The notes beneath the pieces were generated by a model. The model saw nothing but the letters and a program-made list of their open reading frames with translations, was not told the DNA's origin and made no database searches. DNA of 64,000 nucleotides, from positions 310,001 through 374,000 of the forward strand of contig CACJKF010000001.1 of assembly GCA_902593905.1 (NCBI GenBank), given 5' to 3'. Position 1 is the first letter of the stretch. The number at the start of each line of letters is the position of its first letter. The position numbers and the translations under genes were made by a program. The DNA comes from an uncultured Pelagibacteraceae bacterium. Lineage in GTDB: Bacteria; Pseudomonadota; Alphaproteobacteria; Pelagibacterales; Pelagibacteraceae. Shown here in pieces: positions 29,114-38,725 of the stretch.

Positions 29114-29586
29114 ATGTATTCAACATCTAAGATCTCAAAATTTCTCTCACCCGAGGGAGTAGATACACTTACCATTTCACCTTTGTTTTTTCCTATCAAT
29201 GCTTTCCCAATAGGACTTTTGAAAAAAATTAAATTTTTTTTTATGTCCGCTTCATCCTGACCTACCAATCTGTATGAAATTTTTTTATCTGTTTCAAGGT
29301 CCTGAACTTTTACTGTCGATCCAAAAATTACCTTTCCGTTATTTTCTATTTTTGTAACGTCAATTATATTTGCTCTGGCAATTATATCATTAATTGCAAT
29401 TACACGACTTTCAATTAATGCCTGTTGTTCTTTTGCAGCGTGATATTCAGCATTTTCTTTTAAATCTCCATGTGATCTTGCTTCAGCTATTGCCTCAACA
29501 ATTTTAGGTCTTTGAACATTTTTTAAATCATCCAATTCAGATTTTAAATTTTGAAGACCGCTTACTGTAATTGGCTCTTTTTCCAT
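29110..29586 (-). CDS. greA: Transcription elongation factor GreA
   Basis: Rescues backtracked RNA polymerase by stimulating transcript cleavage. Residues 1-75 form the coiled-coil finger with the acidic tip GDLKENAEYHAAKEQQ; the C-terminal FKBP-like domain has FGSTVKVQ and the closing SPIGKALIGKNKGE. I place the start at ATG 29586 (MEKEPITVSG), two bases after the hemF stop. The upstream ATG 29598 adds four residues inside hemF. The length of 158 residues is usual. Confidence 0.96.
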   Translation of the reverse strand: MEKEPITVSGLQNLKSELDDLKNVQRPKIVEAIAEARSHGDLKENAEYHAAKEQQALIESRVIAINDIIARANIIDVTKIENNGKVIFGSTVKVQDLETDKKISYRLVGQDEADIKKNLIFFKSPIGKALIGKNKGEMVSVSTPSGERNFEILDVEYI

Positions 29587-29588
29587 AA

Positions 29589-30413
29589 TTATTTCCACTT
29601 TGCCTCAGGAGGAAGAGACATTAATATTGACTCAATATTTCCACCAGAGTTTAGACCAAACTTTGTACCTCTATCATGTAAGAGATTGAACTCCACATAT
29701 CTTCCTCGTTTTAACAATTGTTTTTCTTTGTCTCTTCTTGTCCATTTAAATTTTTCTTTTCTTTTAATAATTTTTTTTGATATTTCAATAAAAGAAAGAC
29801 CGAGTTCTCTTACAAATTTGAAGTTTTTAATCCAATCTTTAGTTTCATAATCAAAAAAGATACCTCCTATTCCTCTGGCTTCATTTCTATGTGGTAAATA
29901 AAAATATTCATCACACCATTTTTTATATTTTTTGTAATTTTTTTTGTTTTGAGCGCATATTTTTTTTAAATCATTATGTACCATTATTTTCTCTTTATCA
30001 TCGTTAAAACTTGGGGTCACATCTATTCCTCCACCAAACCACTCTTTAGAAGTCACTATAAACCTGGTATTAAAATGTAGCGCAGGCATTTTAGGATTTT
30101 TCATATGCGCCACAACAGAAACACCTGACGCCCAATATTTACCTTTTCTTTCTGCCCCTAATATCTTCGATCTAAATTTTTTTGGAAAAGTTCCTGAAAC
30201 AGTAGATTTATTTACTCCAACCTTATCAAATATTTTTCCATTTGATAAAAGAAATGAAGTTCCACCGCCCTCATTTCTTTTATTTTTTGTCCAATTTCTT
30301 TTTAAAAATTTTACTTTATTTTTTTCAAGATATTCAAATTCCTTACAAATTTGAATTTGCAAATAAGAAAACCAACTATCAACATTTTTTTTTTTAAAAT
30401 CAGCTGTAATCAT
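29589..30413 (-). CDS. hemF: Oxygen-dependent coproporphyrinogen III oxidase
   Basis: Aerobic heme synthesis enzyme making protoporphyrinogen IX. Signatures are GGGTSFLLSNG followed by FDKVGVNKSTVSG, the conserved PALHFNTRFI, WFGGGIDVTPSF, and RGIGGIFFDY. The C-terminal KRGRYVEFNLLHDRGTKFGL is intact. It has 274 residues, slightly shorter than the usual 300 because of a short N-terminus. It overlaps the trmL stop by 4 bases. An O2-dependent route suits an obligate aerobe with heme-rich oxidases. Confidence 0.96.
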   Translation of the reverse strand: MITADFKKKNVDSWFSYLQIQICKEFEYLEKNKVKFLKRNWTKNKRNEGGGTSFLLSNGKIFDKVGVNKSTVSGTFPKKFRSKILGAERKGKYWASGVSVVAHMKNPKMPALHFNTRFIVTSKEWFGGGIDVTPSFNDDKEKIMVHNDLKKICAQNKKNYKKYKKWCDEYFYLPHRNEARGIGGIFFDYETKDWIKNFKFVRELGLSFIEISKKIIKRKEKFKWTRRDKEKQLLKRGRYVEFNLLHDRGTKFGLNSGGNIESILMSLPPEAKWK

Positions 30414-30859
30414 TTCATTAAATTATTTTGCCTCAAAGCCTCTGCAACTACTATTGCAACACTCATTGCCACATTTAGTGATCTTGTTTTTTTATTCATA
30501 GGAATCATAACTTTATTTTTTAATAATTGATGCAATTCTTTTGGAACTCCTGCACTTTCTCTTCCAAATACAAGCAAATCATTTTTTTTAAATTTAAACT
30601 TATGATATATTTTTTTCGCCTTAGTTGTCATTAAAACTATTCTAGATTTTTTATATTTTTTTAAAAATGAGTCAAAGTTTTTATGTCGAATAATCTCACA
30701 TAAGCCCAGATAATCCATAACAACTCTTTTAAATCTGCTATCATTCAAATTAAATCCACATGGCTCTATTAAGTGAATCTTTAAATTTAAGCAGGCACCC
30801 AATCTAATTATTGCTGCTGTATTTTGTGGGATATCAGGTTTGTAGAGGACTATGTGCAT
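30410..30859 (-). CDS. trmL: tRNA (cytidine(34)-2'-O)-methyltransferase TrmL
   Basis: SPOUT-class enzyme that methylates the wobble ribose of certain tRNA-Leu. The compact 149-residue form starts MHIVLYKPDIPQNTAAIIRL and ends SLNVAMSVAIVVAEALRQ, with LVFGRESAGVP in between; these are the three knot motifs of TrmL/YibK. No extra RNA-binding domain is present, as expected. It leads the trmL-hemF-greA unit, which is divergent from petA. Confidence 0.95.
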   Translation of the reverse strand: MHIVLYKPDIPQNTAAIIRLGACLNLKIHLIEPCGFNLNDSRFKRVVMDYLGLCEIIRHKNFDSFLKKYKKSRIVLMTTKAKKIYHKFKFKKNDLLVFGRESAGVPKELHQLLKNKVMIPMNKKTRSLNVAMSVAIVVAEALRQNNLMK

Positions 30860-30902
30860 TATTTGAGCTTAATTTATGTGTCATTCTGACCCTAGAAATT
30901 CA

Positions 30903-30908
30903 TATAAT
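30903..30908 (+). promoter_or_regulatory. Candidate -10 box upstream of petA
   Basis: A perfect TATAAT lies 40 bases before the petA start in the 89-base trmL-petA gap. No convincing -35 hexamer stands at the matching distance. It may still be part of the bc1 operon promoter. Confidence 0.3.
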
Positions 30909-30948
30909 ATGGTTTTATTTAATAATTACATTATAAGCACATACATAA

Positions 30949-31470
30949 ATGAGCAAAGAAGAAAAAAAAGTTAATCGAAGAGATTTTTTATTTACAGCTA
31001 GTTATACAGTTGGAGCAGTAGGGATAGGAGCAGTTATTTGGCCAATGATTGACCAAATGAATCCTGACAAAGCCCAACAAGCTTTAGCAACTACAGAAGT
31101 TGACATTAGTAGTATAGAACCTGGTAAGTCTATTACTGTTTTATGGAGAGGGAAGCCAATATTTATAAAAAAAAGAACTTCAGAGGAAATAGCTGAGGCT
31201 AGGGCGGTTAAATTGGACGATTTGCCTGATCCTCAAAAAGATGAAGATAGAGTAAAAGATGGTAAAGATGAATGGTTAGTCATGTTAGGAGTTTGTACAC
31301 ATCTTGGATGTGTGCCTTTAAAAGATAAAGGAGACTTCAATGGTTGGTTTTGTCCTTGTCATGGATCACATTACGATGTATCAGGCAGAATAAGAAAGGG
31401 ACCAGCTCCAACAAATATGGAAATACCAAAATTTGAATTTGTTGATAGTAATACGATAAAAATTGGATAG
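30949..31470 (+). CDS. petA: Ubiquinol-cytochrome c reductase Rieske iron-sulfur subunit
   Basis: Rieske subunit of complex III. A twin-arginine signal (NRRDFLFTASYTVGAVGIG) also acts as the membrane anchor. The 2Fe-2S ligands are in GVCTHLGCVPL and CPCHGSHYDVSGR, each with its Cys and His. The 173 residues are typical. It begins the petA-petB-petC operon with a 15-base gap to petB. Confidence 0.98.
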   Translation: MSKEEKKVNRRDFLFTASYTVGAVGIGAVIWPMIDQMNPDKAQQALATTEVDISSIEPGKSITVLWRGKPIFIKKRTSEEIAEARAVKLDDLPDPQKDEDRVKDGKDEWLVMLGVCTHLGCVPLKDKGDFNGWFCPCHGSHYDVSGRIRKGPAPTNMEIPKFEFVDSNTIKIG

Positions 31471-31485
31471 ATAATTGATAATATT

Positions 31486-32745
31486 ATGAGTGAGAACGAA
31501 TACACACCCAAATCAAAAGCAGCAAGATGGTTTAACGACCGTTTGCCTTTACTAACTTTGGGCGCACACCTAACTGATTATCCAACTCCTAAAAACCTAA
31601 ATTACTGGTGGACCTTTGGTGGAATATTAACTTTTTGTTTAATCACTCAAATAGTTACAGGAATCGTTTTAGCAATGCATTACGTCGCTCATGCAGATCT
31701 AGCTTTCGCAAGTGTAGAACATATTATGAGAGATGTAAATTATGGTTGGTTAATTAGATACATACATAGCAACGGTGCATCAATGTTTTTCCTAGCAGTT
31801 TACATTCATATTTTTAGATCTTTATTTTATGGATCATATAAATCACCAAGAGAGGTAATCTGGATAATTGGTCTTATGATTTATTTATTAATGATGGCAG
31901 CAGCTTTCATGGGATATGTTTTGCCTTGGGGTCAAATGAGCTTCTGGGGAGCCACAGTGATAACTAACTTATTTAGCGCGATTCCATTAGTTGGGGATAG
32001 CATAACAACTTGGTTATGGGGAGCATATTCTGTAGACAATCCAACACTAAACAGATTCTTTAGTTTGCACTATTTAATCCCGTTTTTAATTTTAGGATTA
32101 GTAGTTCTACACATTTGGGCTTTACATGTTCCAGGAAATAACAACCCTGTAGGAATTGATATAAAGAAACCATCTAAAGATACAGTGCCATTCCATCCTT
32201 ACATAACAATTAAAGACGCTTTCGCACTTTTAGTTTTTATGATCATATTTGCTGGATTTGTATTCTTCACTCCTAATGTTTTGGGTCACTCAGACAATTA
32301 TATACCTGCCAACCCTTTAGTAACACCCGCTCACATTGTGCCTGAATGGTATTTGTTACCGTTTTATGCAATTTTAAGATCTGTCCCTGATAAATTAGGT
32401 GGGGTAATTTTAATGTTCAGTGCAATTTTTATTTTATTTGTTTTGCCTTGGTTAGATACATCAAAAGTTAGATCGGCTGTTTTTAGACCGATTTATAGAC
32501 AGTTCTTTTGGATATTAGTTATCGACGTTCTAATGCTTGGTTATGTTGGTGCAATGCCAGCTGAAGGAATTTACTTAGTACTAGCCAGAGTGGGTACTAT
32601 TTATTATTTCTTGCATTTTATTGTAGTTATGCCCGTTGTTGGTTATTTGGAAAAAACAGATCCGATTCCTATGAGCATCTCCGAGCCAGTATTAACCGGA
32701 GGAGCAGAACCATCTTTAGCTAGGAAGGCTGATGATAAAGCCTAA
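31486..32745 (+). CDS. petB: Cytochrome b of the bc1 complex
   Basis: Membrane core of complex III, holding hemes bL and bH and the quinol sites. The 419-residue protein has eight helices; heme-ligand histidines lie in [31 protein letters not shown] and [14 protein letters not shown]. The Qo-site [16 protein letters not shown] is intact. Length and C-terminal helices match proteobacterial, not plastid-type split, cytochrome b. The end overlaps petC by 14 bases. Confidence 0.98.
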   Translation: MSENEYTPKSKAARWFNDRLPLLTLGAHLTDYPTPKNLNYWWTFGGILTFCLITQIVTGIVLAMHYVAHADLAFASVEHIMRDVNYGWLIRYIHSNGASMFFLAVYIHIFRSLFYGSYKSPREVIWIIGLMIYLLMMAAAFMGYVLPWGQMSFWGATVITNLFSAIPLVGDSITTWLWGAYSVDNPTLNRFFSLHYLIPFLILGLVVLHIWALHVPGNNNPVGIDIKKPSKDTVPFHPYITIKDAFALLVFMIIFAGFVFFTPNVLGHSDNYIPANPLVTPAHIVPEWYLLPFYAILRSVPDKLGGVILMFSAIFILFVLPWLDTSKVRSAVFRPIYRQFFWILVIDVLMLGYVGAMPAEGIYLVLARVGTIYYFLHFIVVMPVVGYLEKTDPIPMSISEPVLTGGAEPSLARKADDKA

Positions 32746-33514
32746 TATAAAACTACTCGTTTTATCTTTTTTGTTACTTATCTCAATTAGACCGCTACAA
32801 AGTGCTGAAATGGTTGATCCAATTAGAGTGGATTGGAGCTTTAAAGGTTTAACAGGAACATTTGATAGAGCATCACTACAAAGAGGTTTTCAAGTTTATA
32901 AAGAAGTCTGTGCTTCTTGTCACTCAATGCAATACCTAAGCTATAGAAATCTAGGAGAACCTGGCGGACCTGAGTTTTCAGAGCAAGAAGTAAAAGCTAT
33001 TGCTGCTAGTTTCGAGATAGAAGATGGTCCAGACTCTCAAGGAGAAATGTTTACTCGACCAGGAAAACCTTCAGATAAATTTAAAAGTCCATACCCTAAT
33101 GTTCAGGCAGCAACAGCTGCTAATGGTGGGGCATACCCTCCTGACATGTCAGTTTTAGTTAAAGCAAGAAAAGGTGGAGCTAATTACATTTATTCAGTTC
33201 TTGTTGGTTACGAAGATCCTCCTCCAGGCGTAACTCTTGATGACGGTGTTTATTACAATAAATATATGGCCGGTAATAAGATTAAAATGCCAAATAACTT
33301 AATGGATGGTCTGGTTGAATATGCAGATGGCACCGAGTCCACTGTTGATCAAATGGCTAAAGATGTAACAACTTTTTTAGCTTGGGCAGCCGAACCTGAG
33401 CTTGAAGAAAGACATAAAACTGGGGTCAAAGTAATTATTTATTTAGTGCTTTTGACGATTTTGGTTTACTTAAGCATGAAGAAGATTTGGTCAAGGATTG
33501 ACACGGAAGTATAA
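32732..33514 (+). CDS. petC: Cytochrome c1
   Basis: Heme-c subunit of complex III that passes electrons to cytochrome c. A signal peptide ([19 protein letters not shown]) precedes the c-type domain. The heme-binding CASCH is in [20 protein letters not shown], the axial Met in KIKMPNNL, and the C-terminal membrane anchor is [18 protein letters not shown]. Its 260 residues are normal. The stop lies inside the tail of ychF, with 24 bases of convergent overlap. Confidence 0.97.
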   Translation: MIKPNIKLLVLSFLLLISIRPLQSAEMVDPIRVDWSFKGLTGTFDRASLQRGFQVYKEVCASCHSMQYLSYRNLGEPGGPEFSEQEVKAIAASFEIEDGPDSQGEMFTRPGKPSDKFKSPYPNVQAATAANGGAYPPDMSVLVKARKGGANYIYSVLVGYEDPPPGVTLDDGVYYNKYMAGNKIKMPNNLMDGLVEYADGTESTVDQMAKDVTTFLAWAAEPELEERHKTGVKVIIYLVLLTILVYLSMKKIWSRIDTEV

Positions 33515-34561
33515 AACATCTCCATCTTTTACTATATATTCTTTTCCCTCAATTCTTAACTTTCCATTTTCTTTACATTTTTCAGCACTTCCATATTTAA
33601 TGAAATCTTCACATGTTACAGTTTCTGCTCTAATAAAATTTTTTTCAAAATCAGTATGAATTACGCTCGCGGCCTTTGGCGCCGGAGTATTTTTTTTTAC
33701 TGTCCAAGCTCTACTTTCTTCGGGACCAGAAGTAAAAAAAGTATCTAGCATTAAAAGATCATAACCTTCTTTTATTAGTTTATTTATTCCAGTTTTATTT
33801 AGGCCAATTTCTTGCATGAATGTCTCTTTTTCTGTTTTATCAAGACCGGATAGCTGATCCTCTATATCCGCACAAATATTAATTATTTTTTCATTTGGAT
33901 ATTTTTCTTTCACTTGATGAGTGTAATTATTACCTTCATCTAAACTTTCTTCATCTACATTACATACTATAATTTTAGGTTTAATACTTAAGAGACCGAT
34001 GCTTGAAAGCAATTTTTCCTCATCTAAATTATTAATTTTTACTTCTTCTCCTTTACTAAGATCTTTCAATTTCTCCTCTAAAATTTTGATCTCTTTTTCT
34101 CCAAGTAATTTTTTTTTATTTTTTTCTAATTTTTTTTGTAAAATATCTAAATCTGAGAGAATTATCTCAGTTTTTATAGTTTCAAGATCATCGGCCGGAT
34201 TGATTTTCGAGTTTACATGAGTAATTTTATCTGAATCGAAACACCTTACCAGGTGAATTATTGCATCAACCTCTCGAATATGGGAGAGAAATTTATTTCC
34301 TAATCCTTCTCCTTTTGATGCTCCCTTTACTAGGCCGGCGATATCTACAAATGTAATATTAGTATAGATTTTTTTTTTTGATTTGGATAGTTCTGCCAAT
34401 TTATCCAATCTCTGATCGACTACATCTACCACGCCTATATTAGGATCAATTGTGCAAAAAGGGAAATTTGCTGCCTCAGCATTTTTCGAGGCTGTAAGTG
34501 CATTAAATAAAGTAGATTTACCTACATTGGGCAAACCGACGATACCACATTTAAATCCCAT
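33491..34561 (-). CDS. ychF: Ribosome-associated ATPase/GTPase YchF (Obg family)
   Basis: P-loop protein of the Obg group that prefers ATP and binds ribosomes. The N-terminal [18 protein letters not shown] is the Walker [22 protein letters not shown] is the DxxG switch; NVDE replaces the usual NKxD base-specificity motif, as in all YchF. The C-terminal TGS-like domain includes ARAWTVKK-type sequence [17 protein letters not shown]. The 356 residues are standard. It overlaps pth by 11 bases, the common pth-ychF order. Confidence 0.97.
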   Translation of the reverse strand: MGFKCGIVGLPNVGKSTLFNALTASKNAEAANFPFCTIDPNIGVVDVVDQRLDKLAELSKSKKKIYTNITFVDIAGLVKGASKGEGLGNKFLSHIREVDAIIHLVRCFDSDKITHVNSKINPADDLETIKTEIILSDLDILQKKLEKNKKKLLGEKEIKILEEKLKDLSKGEEVKINNLDEEKLLSSIGLLSIKPKIIVCNVDEESLDEGNNYTHQVKEKYPNEKIINICADIEDQLSGLDKTEKETFMQEIGLNKTGINKLIKEGYDLLMLDTFFTSGPEESRAWTVKKNTPAPKAASVIHTDFEKNFIRAETVTCEDFIKYGSAEKCKENGKLRIEGKEYIVKDGDVLYFRVNP

Positions 34562-35123
34562 TAAGATTTTGATTAACTTTACTTGAAAATAAATCTATTT
34601 TTTTATCAATAAGCGTTGGAATTTGTTTAACAATATTTTCTGTAATTTCGTTAATTTTTTCTTCTTCATCTTCTTTAAAATCTTCAAGTACGTGATTATT
34701 AACTTTTGCTTTTTGTTTAGGATGTCCAATACCTATTCTAACTCTCGAATATTCTTTACCAATGAATTTATCTATCGAGGCTATCCCGTTATGCCCAGCA
34801 TCACTTCCACCAAATTTCGCTTTTATTTTTCCAAAGTCAATATCCATATCATCATGAAATACAATCACATCTTTTGCTTCAATTTTAAAATAATCAATTA
34901 ATTCTTTTATAGCAGTTCCAGAATTATTCATAAAAGTGAGGGGCTTAATTGCGTATATTTTTTTTTCATCAATGCTACCAGTAGTCAGTAATCCTTTAAA
35001 TTTTGGTTTTTGTTTTGATAATTTAAAGTGAGCATTGATTGCATCAATAATCTTAAATCCAATGTTATGTCTAGTGTTTGTATAATTTGAGCCTGGATTA
35101 CCTAATCCAACAAGTAAAAGCAT
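34551..35123 (-). CDS. pth: Peptidyl-tRNA hydrolase
   Basis: Recycles peptidyl-tRNA dropped from ribosomes. The 190-residue protein opens LLLVGLGNPGSNYTNTRHNIGF, including the conserved Asn and catalytic His, and has KPLTFMNNSG, FHDDMDIDFGKIKAKFGG and AGHNGIASI, the substrate-binding motifs. It follows rplY with a 5-base gap and precedes ychF, a very conserved bacterial order. Confidence 0.97.
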   Translation of the reverse strand: MLLLVGLGNPGSNYTNTRHNIGFKIIDAINAHFKLSKQKPKFKGLLTTGSIDEKKIYAIKPLTFMNNSGTAIKELIDYFKIEAKDVIVFHDDMDIDFGKIKAKFGGSDAGHNGIASIDKFIGKEYSRVRIGIGHPKQKAKVNNHVLEDFKEDEEEKINEITENIVKQIPTLIDKKIDLFSSKVNQNLNGI

Positions 35124-35128
35124 ATTAA

Positions 35129-35881
35129 TTATTTTTTTTCAGCAGGTTTTTTTTCAGCGGGTTTTTTTTCATCTGGCTTTTTGTCAGAAGTAGCATCTTT
35201 TGCTTTGTCATCTTTTTTAGCTGCATCACCATCTTTTGCTGCCACTTCAGCTCCCTCAGCTGGAGTTTCTCCTTCAGCTCCCTCTGCAACTTCTCCTTCA
35301 GCAGGTTTTTCTGGTTCTTTAATAACTGTTGGAGCAGCAACTGTAGCAACAACGAAATCACGATCTGTAATTGTTGGAGCAACATTTTCTGGAAGTTTTA
35401 CCGAAGAGATTTTTATGCTTGTTCCAATATCAGTGCCTGTTAAATCAACTATTATTTCGTCAGGAATATTTTCGGCAGGACATTTTAATTCAACTTTTCT
35501 TCTAACTATATTTAAAACTCCACCTCTTTTTAAGCCTGGTGAGTCAGGATGATTTATAAATTTTACGGGTATTTCAAGAATAATTTTTTTCCCTGAAACA
35601 ATTCTCATAAAATCTATATGAATAGGCTCTTCAGAAACCACGTGATAAGCAACATCTCTTGGTATCACTTTTTCTTTTTTTCCATCTACATCAATTTCTA
35701 AAACCTTAGACAAAAATGTATCAGAGTTTATTATATTTGAAATTTCTTTCTTACTAATTGAAATATTTTGATTTGGATCTTTTCCTCCATAGAGAATAGC
35801 AGGAATGAATCCGTTTGCCCTTAGTTTATTTGTAGAGCCTGAAGTTAATGTTTCTCTTTTTATAGCTTTAAGATTACTCAT
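35129..35881 (-). CDS. rplY: Ribosomal protein bL25 (CTC form) with a long low-complexity tail
   Basis: Binds 5S rRNA in the large subunit. Residues 1-95 are the L25 domain (LRANGFIPAILYGG, IHIDFMRI) and residues 95-185 the TL5/CTC beta domain. The last 65 residues or so are Ala-, Glu-, Lys- and Pro-rich (including EKKPAEKKPAEKK) and look disordered. This Ala-rich tail differs in base composition from its AT-rich surroundings. It is the first gene of rplY-pth-ychF. Confidence 0.94.
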   Translation of the reverse strand: MSNLKAIKRETLTSGSTNKLRANGFIPAILYGGKDPNQNISISKKEISNIINSDTFLSKVLEIDVDGKKEKVIPRDVAYHVVSEEPIHIDFMRIVSGKKIILEIPVKFINHPDSPGLKRGGVLNIVRRKVELKCPAENIPDEIIVDLTGTDIGTSIKISSVKLPENVAPTITDRDFVVATVAAPTVIKEPEKPAEGEVAEGAEGETPAEGAEVAAKDGDAAKKDDKAKDATSDKKPDEKKPAEKKPAEKK

Positions 35882-35930
35882 AAATTTATTGAAATCGGTA
35901 TATAACGCAAGATCCTAATTAAAACAAGTG

Positions 35931-36863
35931 CTAATTAAATAAATCTGAAACAGAGTTAGAATTAGCTATTCTTTTGATTGCTTCTGACATCAGTGAGGCA
36001 ATAGATAACACCTCAATTTTATTATTGTTTTTAATTTTTTCAGCATTATCAATCGTATCCGTAATTATTAATTTTTTTATTTTTGAATTTTTAATTTTTT
36101 TTACTGCATCTCCACTTAATACAGCGTGAGTGATGAAAACGTAGACCTCATTTGCTCCTTTTTTCTTTAAAGCTTCAACTGCATTAACTATGGTTCCGCC
36201 ACTATCAATTATATCATCAACTATTATACAAGTCTTATTTTTTACATCCCCAATTATATTCATTACCTCAGATTTGCCAGGAGCTGGTCTTCTTTTATCG
36301 ATTATTGCAAGATCTGCTTTAATTCTTGTTGCTAGGGCTCTTGTTCTAGCAACTCCTCCAACATCAGGCGAGACACAAATCAATTTTTTAGAACTTAACT
36401 TTTTTTTAATGTATTTTGCAAACAATGGTGCAGTATATAAATTATCAACTGGCATATCAAAGAAGCCTTGAATTTGACCGGCATGCAGATCAACGGTAAC
36501 AACTCTTGTTGCGCCAGCATTTGAAATTAAATTAGCAACAACCTTTGCTGAAATAGAAGTTCTAGGAGCAACTTTTCTATCCTGCCTAGCGTAACCGAAA
36601 TAAGGTATCACAGCGGTAACTGTTTTAGCTGATGACCTTTTTAATGCATCAATTACCAAAAGAAGTTCCATTATATTATCGTTAGCAGGATTAGAAGTTG
36701 ATTGGATTACAAAAACACTATTTCCTCTTATATTTTCATTTATTTCAATATAGATTTCTCCATCAGCAAATCTTCTGATGTTAGTATTAATTAATTTGAG
36801 CCTTAGGTTCTTAGAAATATCTTTGCTAAGCTTGAGATTGCTAGTTCCAGATAAAATTTTCAT
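35931..36863 (-). CDS. prs: Ribose-phosphate pyrophosphokinase
   Basis: Makes PRPP from ribose 5-phosphate and ATP for nucleotides, His and Trp. The 310-residue protein has FADGEIYIEI, GYARQDRK, TVDLHAGQIQGFF, and the PRPP-binding VDDIIDSGGTIVNA. Length and order fit class I enzymes. A good sigma-70-like promoter stands just upstream. There are 49 bases between it and rplY. Confidence 0.98.
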   Translation of the reverse strand: MKILSGTSNLKLSKDISKNLRLKLINTNIRRFADGEIYIEINENIRGNSVFVIQSTSNPANDNIMELLLVIDALKRSSAKTVTAVIPYFGYARQDRKVAPRTSISAKVVANLISNAGATRVVTVDLHAGQIQGFFDMPVDNLYTAPLFAKYIKKKLSSKKLICVSPDVGGVARTRALATRIKADLAIIDKRRPAPGKSEVMNIIGDVKNKTCIIVDDIIDSGGTIVNAVEALKKKGANEVYVFITHAVLSGDAVKKIKNSKIKKLIITDTIDNAEKIKNNNKIEVLSIASLMSEAIKRIANSNSVSDLFN

Positions 36864-36875
36864 GAAATGTAATTA

Positions 36876-36904
36876 TTTATACAGCTATTTTGAAAGGTTT
36901 TCAA
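36876..36904 (-). promoter_or_regulatory. Candidate sigma-70 promoter of prs
   Basis: On the minus strand TTGAAA (36899-36904), a 17-base spacer and TATAAA (36876-36881) match the consensus at five of six positions each. It fits exactly in the 48-base pgeF-prs gap, and the -10 box ends 12 bases before the prs ATG. It is the best promoter match I found in the window. Confidence 0.6.
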
Positions 36905-36911
36905 ATTTAAT

Positions 36912-37664
36912 CTAGATTAATCTTATTACAGATATACACCTCCCATAATCCCTCTGCTTTAAGATTGATGACCTTCTATAGCTAAAAAAGTTAATTTTAT
37001 CTCTAAATGTATCTCGATTAACATGGTCGACTCTAATATTTAAATCTAAAAGCTTATCTGTAACAAAACCTCTTAAATTGAATAATTTTTTTTGCTTATT
37101 TTTTTTTTTAAAATATTTTTTATTTTTTTTTGACTCTTTTATAAACTTTTTATAAAAATTATTGTCTACTTCGTAGCTTTTTTTTCCGATACAAGGACCC
37201 ACACCAGCGTAAATTTTGCTATTCAAACCTAGTTTTCTAATTTTTATAATAGTATTTTTGATAATCCCTGATAAAGCTCCTTTCCAGCCAGCATGAATGC
37301 ACCCTACTATTTCATTAGTTTTATCAAAGACAAGTATCGGAACGCAATCCGCAGTTACAACACTCAAAGCCACCCCTCGCAGTTTTGTGATCATCGCGTC
37401 TGAGTACACTTTTTTCTTAAGATTATTTTTTTTTATTTCTACTACCTTGTTACTATGAGTTTGATGCATTAATACTAATTTATTTTTTTTGATAGTCATT
37501 TTTTTAGATACAAAATTGAGATTTTTTAAAATATTGTTTTTTTTATCCATTGAACCCTTTCCACAGTTTAATCCCTTATAAAGCCCAGTGGAGTGACCAT
37601 TTTTTCTCGAAAAAAAACAATGTTTCAATCCATTAAATTTTTTTAAATTTTTAGAGTAAAACAT
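36912..37664 (-). CDS. pgeF: YfiH/LACC1-family purine nucleoside phosphorylase (polyphenol oxidase family)
   Basis: Multicopper-oxidase-like family now known to act on purine nucleosides and, in E. coli, to edit peptidoglycan precursors. The 250 residues include HQTHSNKVVEI, TADCVPILVFD, IHAGWKGALSGI and GVGPCIGKKSYEV, holding the zinc ligands His, Cys and His. The middle is very Lys-rich. The preceding midA-like gene ends 2 bases upstream, so the two are cotranscribed, an arrangement common in Alphaproteobacteria. Confidence 0.92.
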   Translation of the reverse strand: MFYSKNLKKFNGLKHCFFSRKNGHSTGLYKGLNCGKGSMDKKNNILKNLNFVSKKMTIKKNKLVLMHQTHSNKVVEIKKNNLKKKVYSDAMITKLRGVALSVVTADCVPILVFDKTNEIVGCIHAGWKGALSGIIKNTIIKIRKLGLNSKIYAGVGPCIGKKSYEVDNNFYKKFIKESKKNKKYFKKKNKQKKLFNLRGFVTDKLLDLNIRVDHVNRDTFRDKINFFSYRRSSILKQRDYGRCISVIRLI

Positions 37665-37666
37665 AC

Positions 37667-38725
37667 CTAGAAACCGAAATAATTATCATTTTTAAACTTG
37701 TATGCCAAAATTGCTTTAAAAAGTTCTCCCATTAATTTGGGACTTAGTAATCTTTTTAACCTTAAATAGAGGTTTGTTTTTTCCCTAAAACTCATTTTTT
37801 TTGCAACTATTTCACTTCTTTCTATTATTCCTAAATTTTCTAAAAATTTTTTTTGAGTAATAGCACTTTTAACTTTTAAATTATTTTTTAAGAAATACTC
37901 TTTTAAAAGATCAAAATTTACTTTTGAAGTAATATCAGCTTTACCTAAATTTTTAAGAATACTATTTTTTCTGTGGTTTTTTACTGATTGTAAGGTATCA
38001 AGATTATTAGATTTTAAAAAACCATAATCAATTAATAAAATACAACCATTGAGTTTTAAAATTCTTTTTATTATTTTATGTAGTTCCTTTAAACCAAGTT
38101 TTGGAAATTCAATAAATTTTAACTTTTTTAAGCAATTAAAAGACTTTATCAAGTTGATATCATCTTTTAACGCGCTTTTAAAAAGTACCTTAATTTTTTT
38201 ATCTTTAATGGCATAGTATTTTTCTAAATAAACATTATTTTTTTTTTTAAATTGTTTTATAGGTATCGCGTCGAAAAATTCATTCCCAAAAAATATGACG
38301 GGACCATTTTTTATTTTTTGAAAATTACTTATCCATTCCACTTCATTTATTTTTAAGTTTTGTTTTTGTTTTTTTTCAAGAAAAATACTTTTTTCGTACA
38401 AATATATTTTTTTTGCATTATCAAATTTTGGAAACCTTTTAAAAACTTCTAACAAAACTTTGATAAGACTAGCGTCCCCAGGACCTAGCTCTACAAGATT
38501 TATTCTCTCTGGCTTCCCAAACGTTTCCCATGTAGATATAATCCAAATAGCAATCATCTCAGAAAATAAATTAGAAATTTTTGGGGCAGTTATAAAATCC
38601 CCCTTTTTTCCAAAAGGGTTTTTAGATGTGTAATAACCAAATTTCTTGTCGTACAAAACGTTAGAAAAAAAAATATCAATAGGTAAACTTTTTGATTTTT
38701 TAAAAAACTTTAATTCAGGTTTCAT
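37667..38725 (-). CDS. SAM-dependent methyltransferase, MidA/NDUFAF7 family
   Basis: The 352-residue protein begins with DIFFSNVLYDKKFGYYTSKNPFGKKGDF, typical of the family (formerly DUF185). The SAM-binding loop is LVELGPGDASLIKVLL. FGNEFFDAIPIKQF and the later LLIDYG are further signatures. Mitochondrial NDUFAF7 methylates an arginine of a complex I subunit during assembly; a similar role here is possible but unproven. It lies between lgt and pgeF with overlap or a 2-base gap. Confidence 0.86.
   Translation of the reverse strand: MKPELKFFKKSKSLPIDIFFSNVLYDKKFGYYTSKNPFGKKGDFITAPKISNLFSEMIAIWIISTWETFGKPERINLVELGPGDASLIKVLLEVFKRFPKFDNAKKIYLYEKSIFLEKKQKQNLKINEVEWISNFQKIKNGPVIFFGNEFFDAIPIKQFKKKNNVYLEKYYAIKDKKIKVLFKSALKDDINLIKSFNCLKKLKFIEFPKLGLKELHKIIKRILKLNGCILLIDYGFLKSNNLDTLQSVKNHRKNSILKNLGKADITSKVNFDLLKEYFLKNNLKVKSAITQKKFLENLGIIERSEIVAKKMSFREKTNLYLRLKRLLSPKLMGELFKAILAYKFKNDNYFGF

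Noticed and set aside
35125..35385. An 86-codon open frame on the minus strand rich in Leu, Gln and Lys
   Set aside because: It is the alternative frame of the repetitive rplY tail. Low-complexity Ala/Lys codons keep the shifted frame open; it has no start context or domain.
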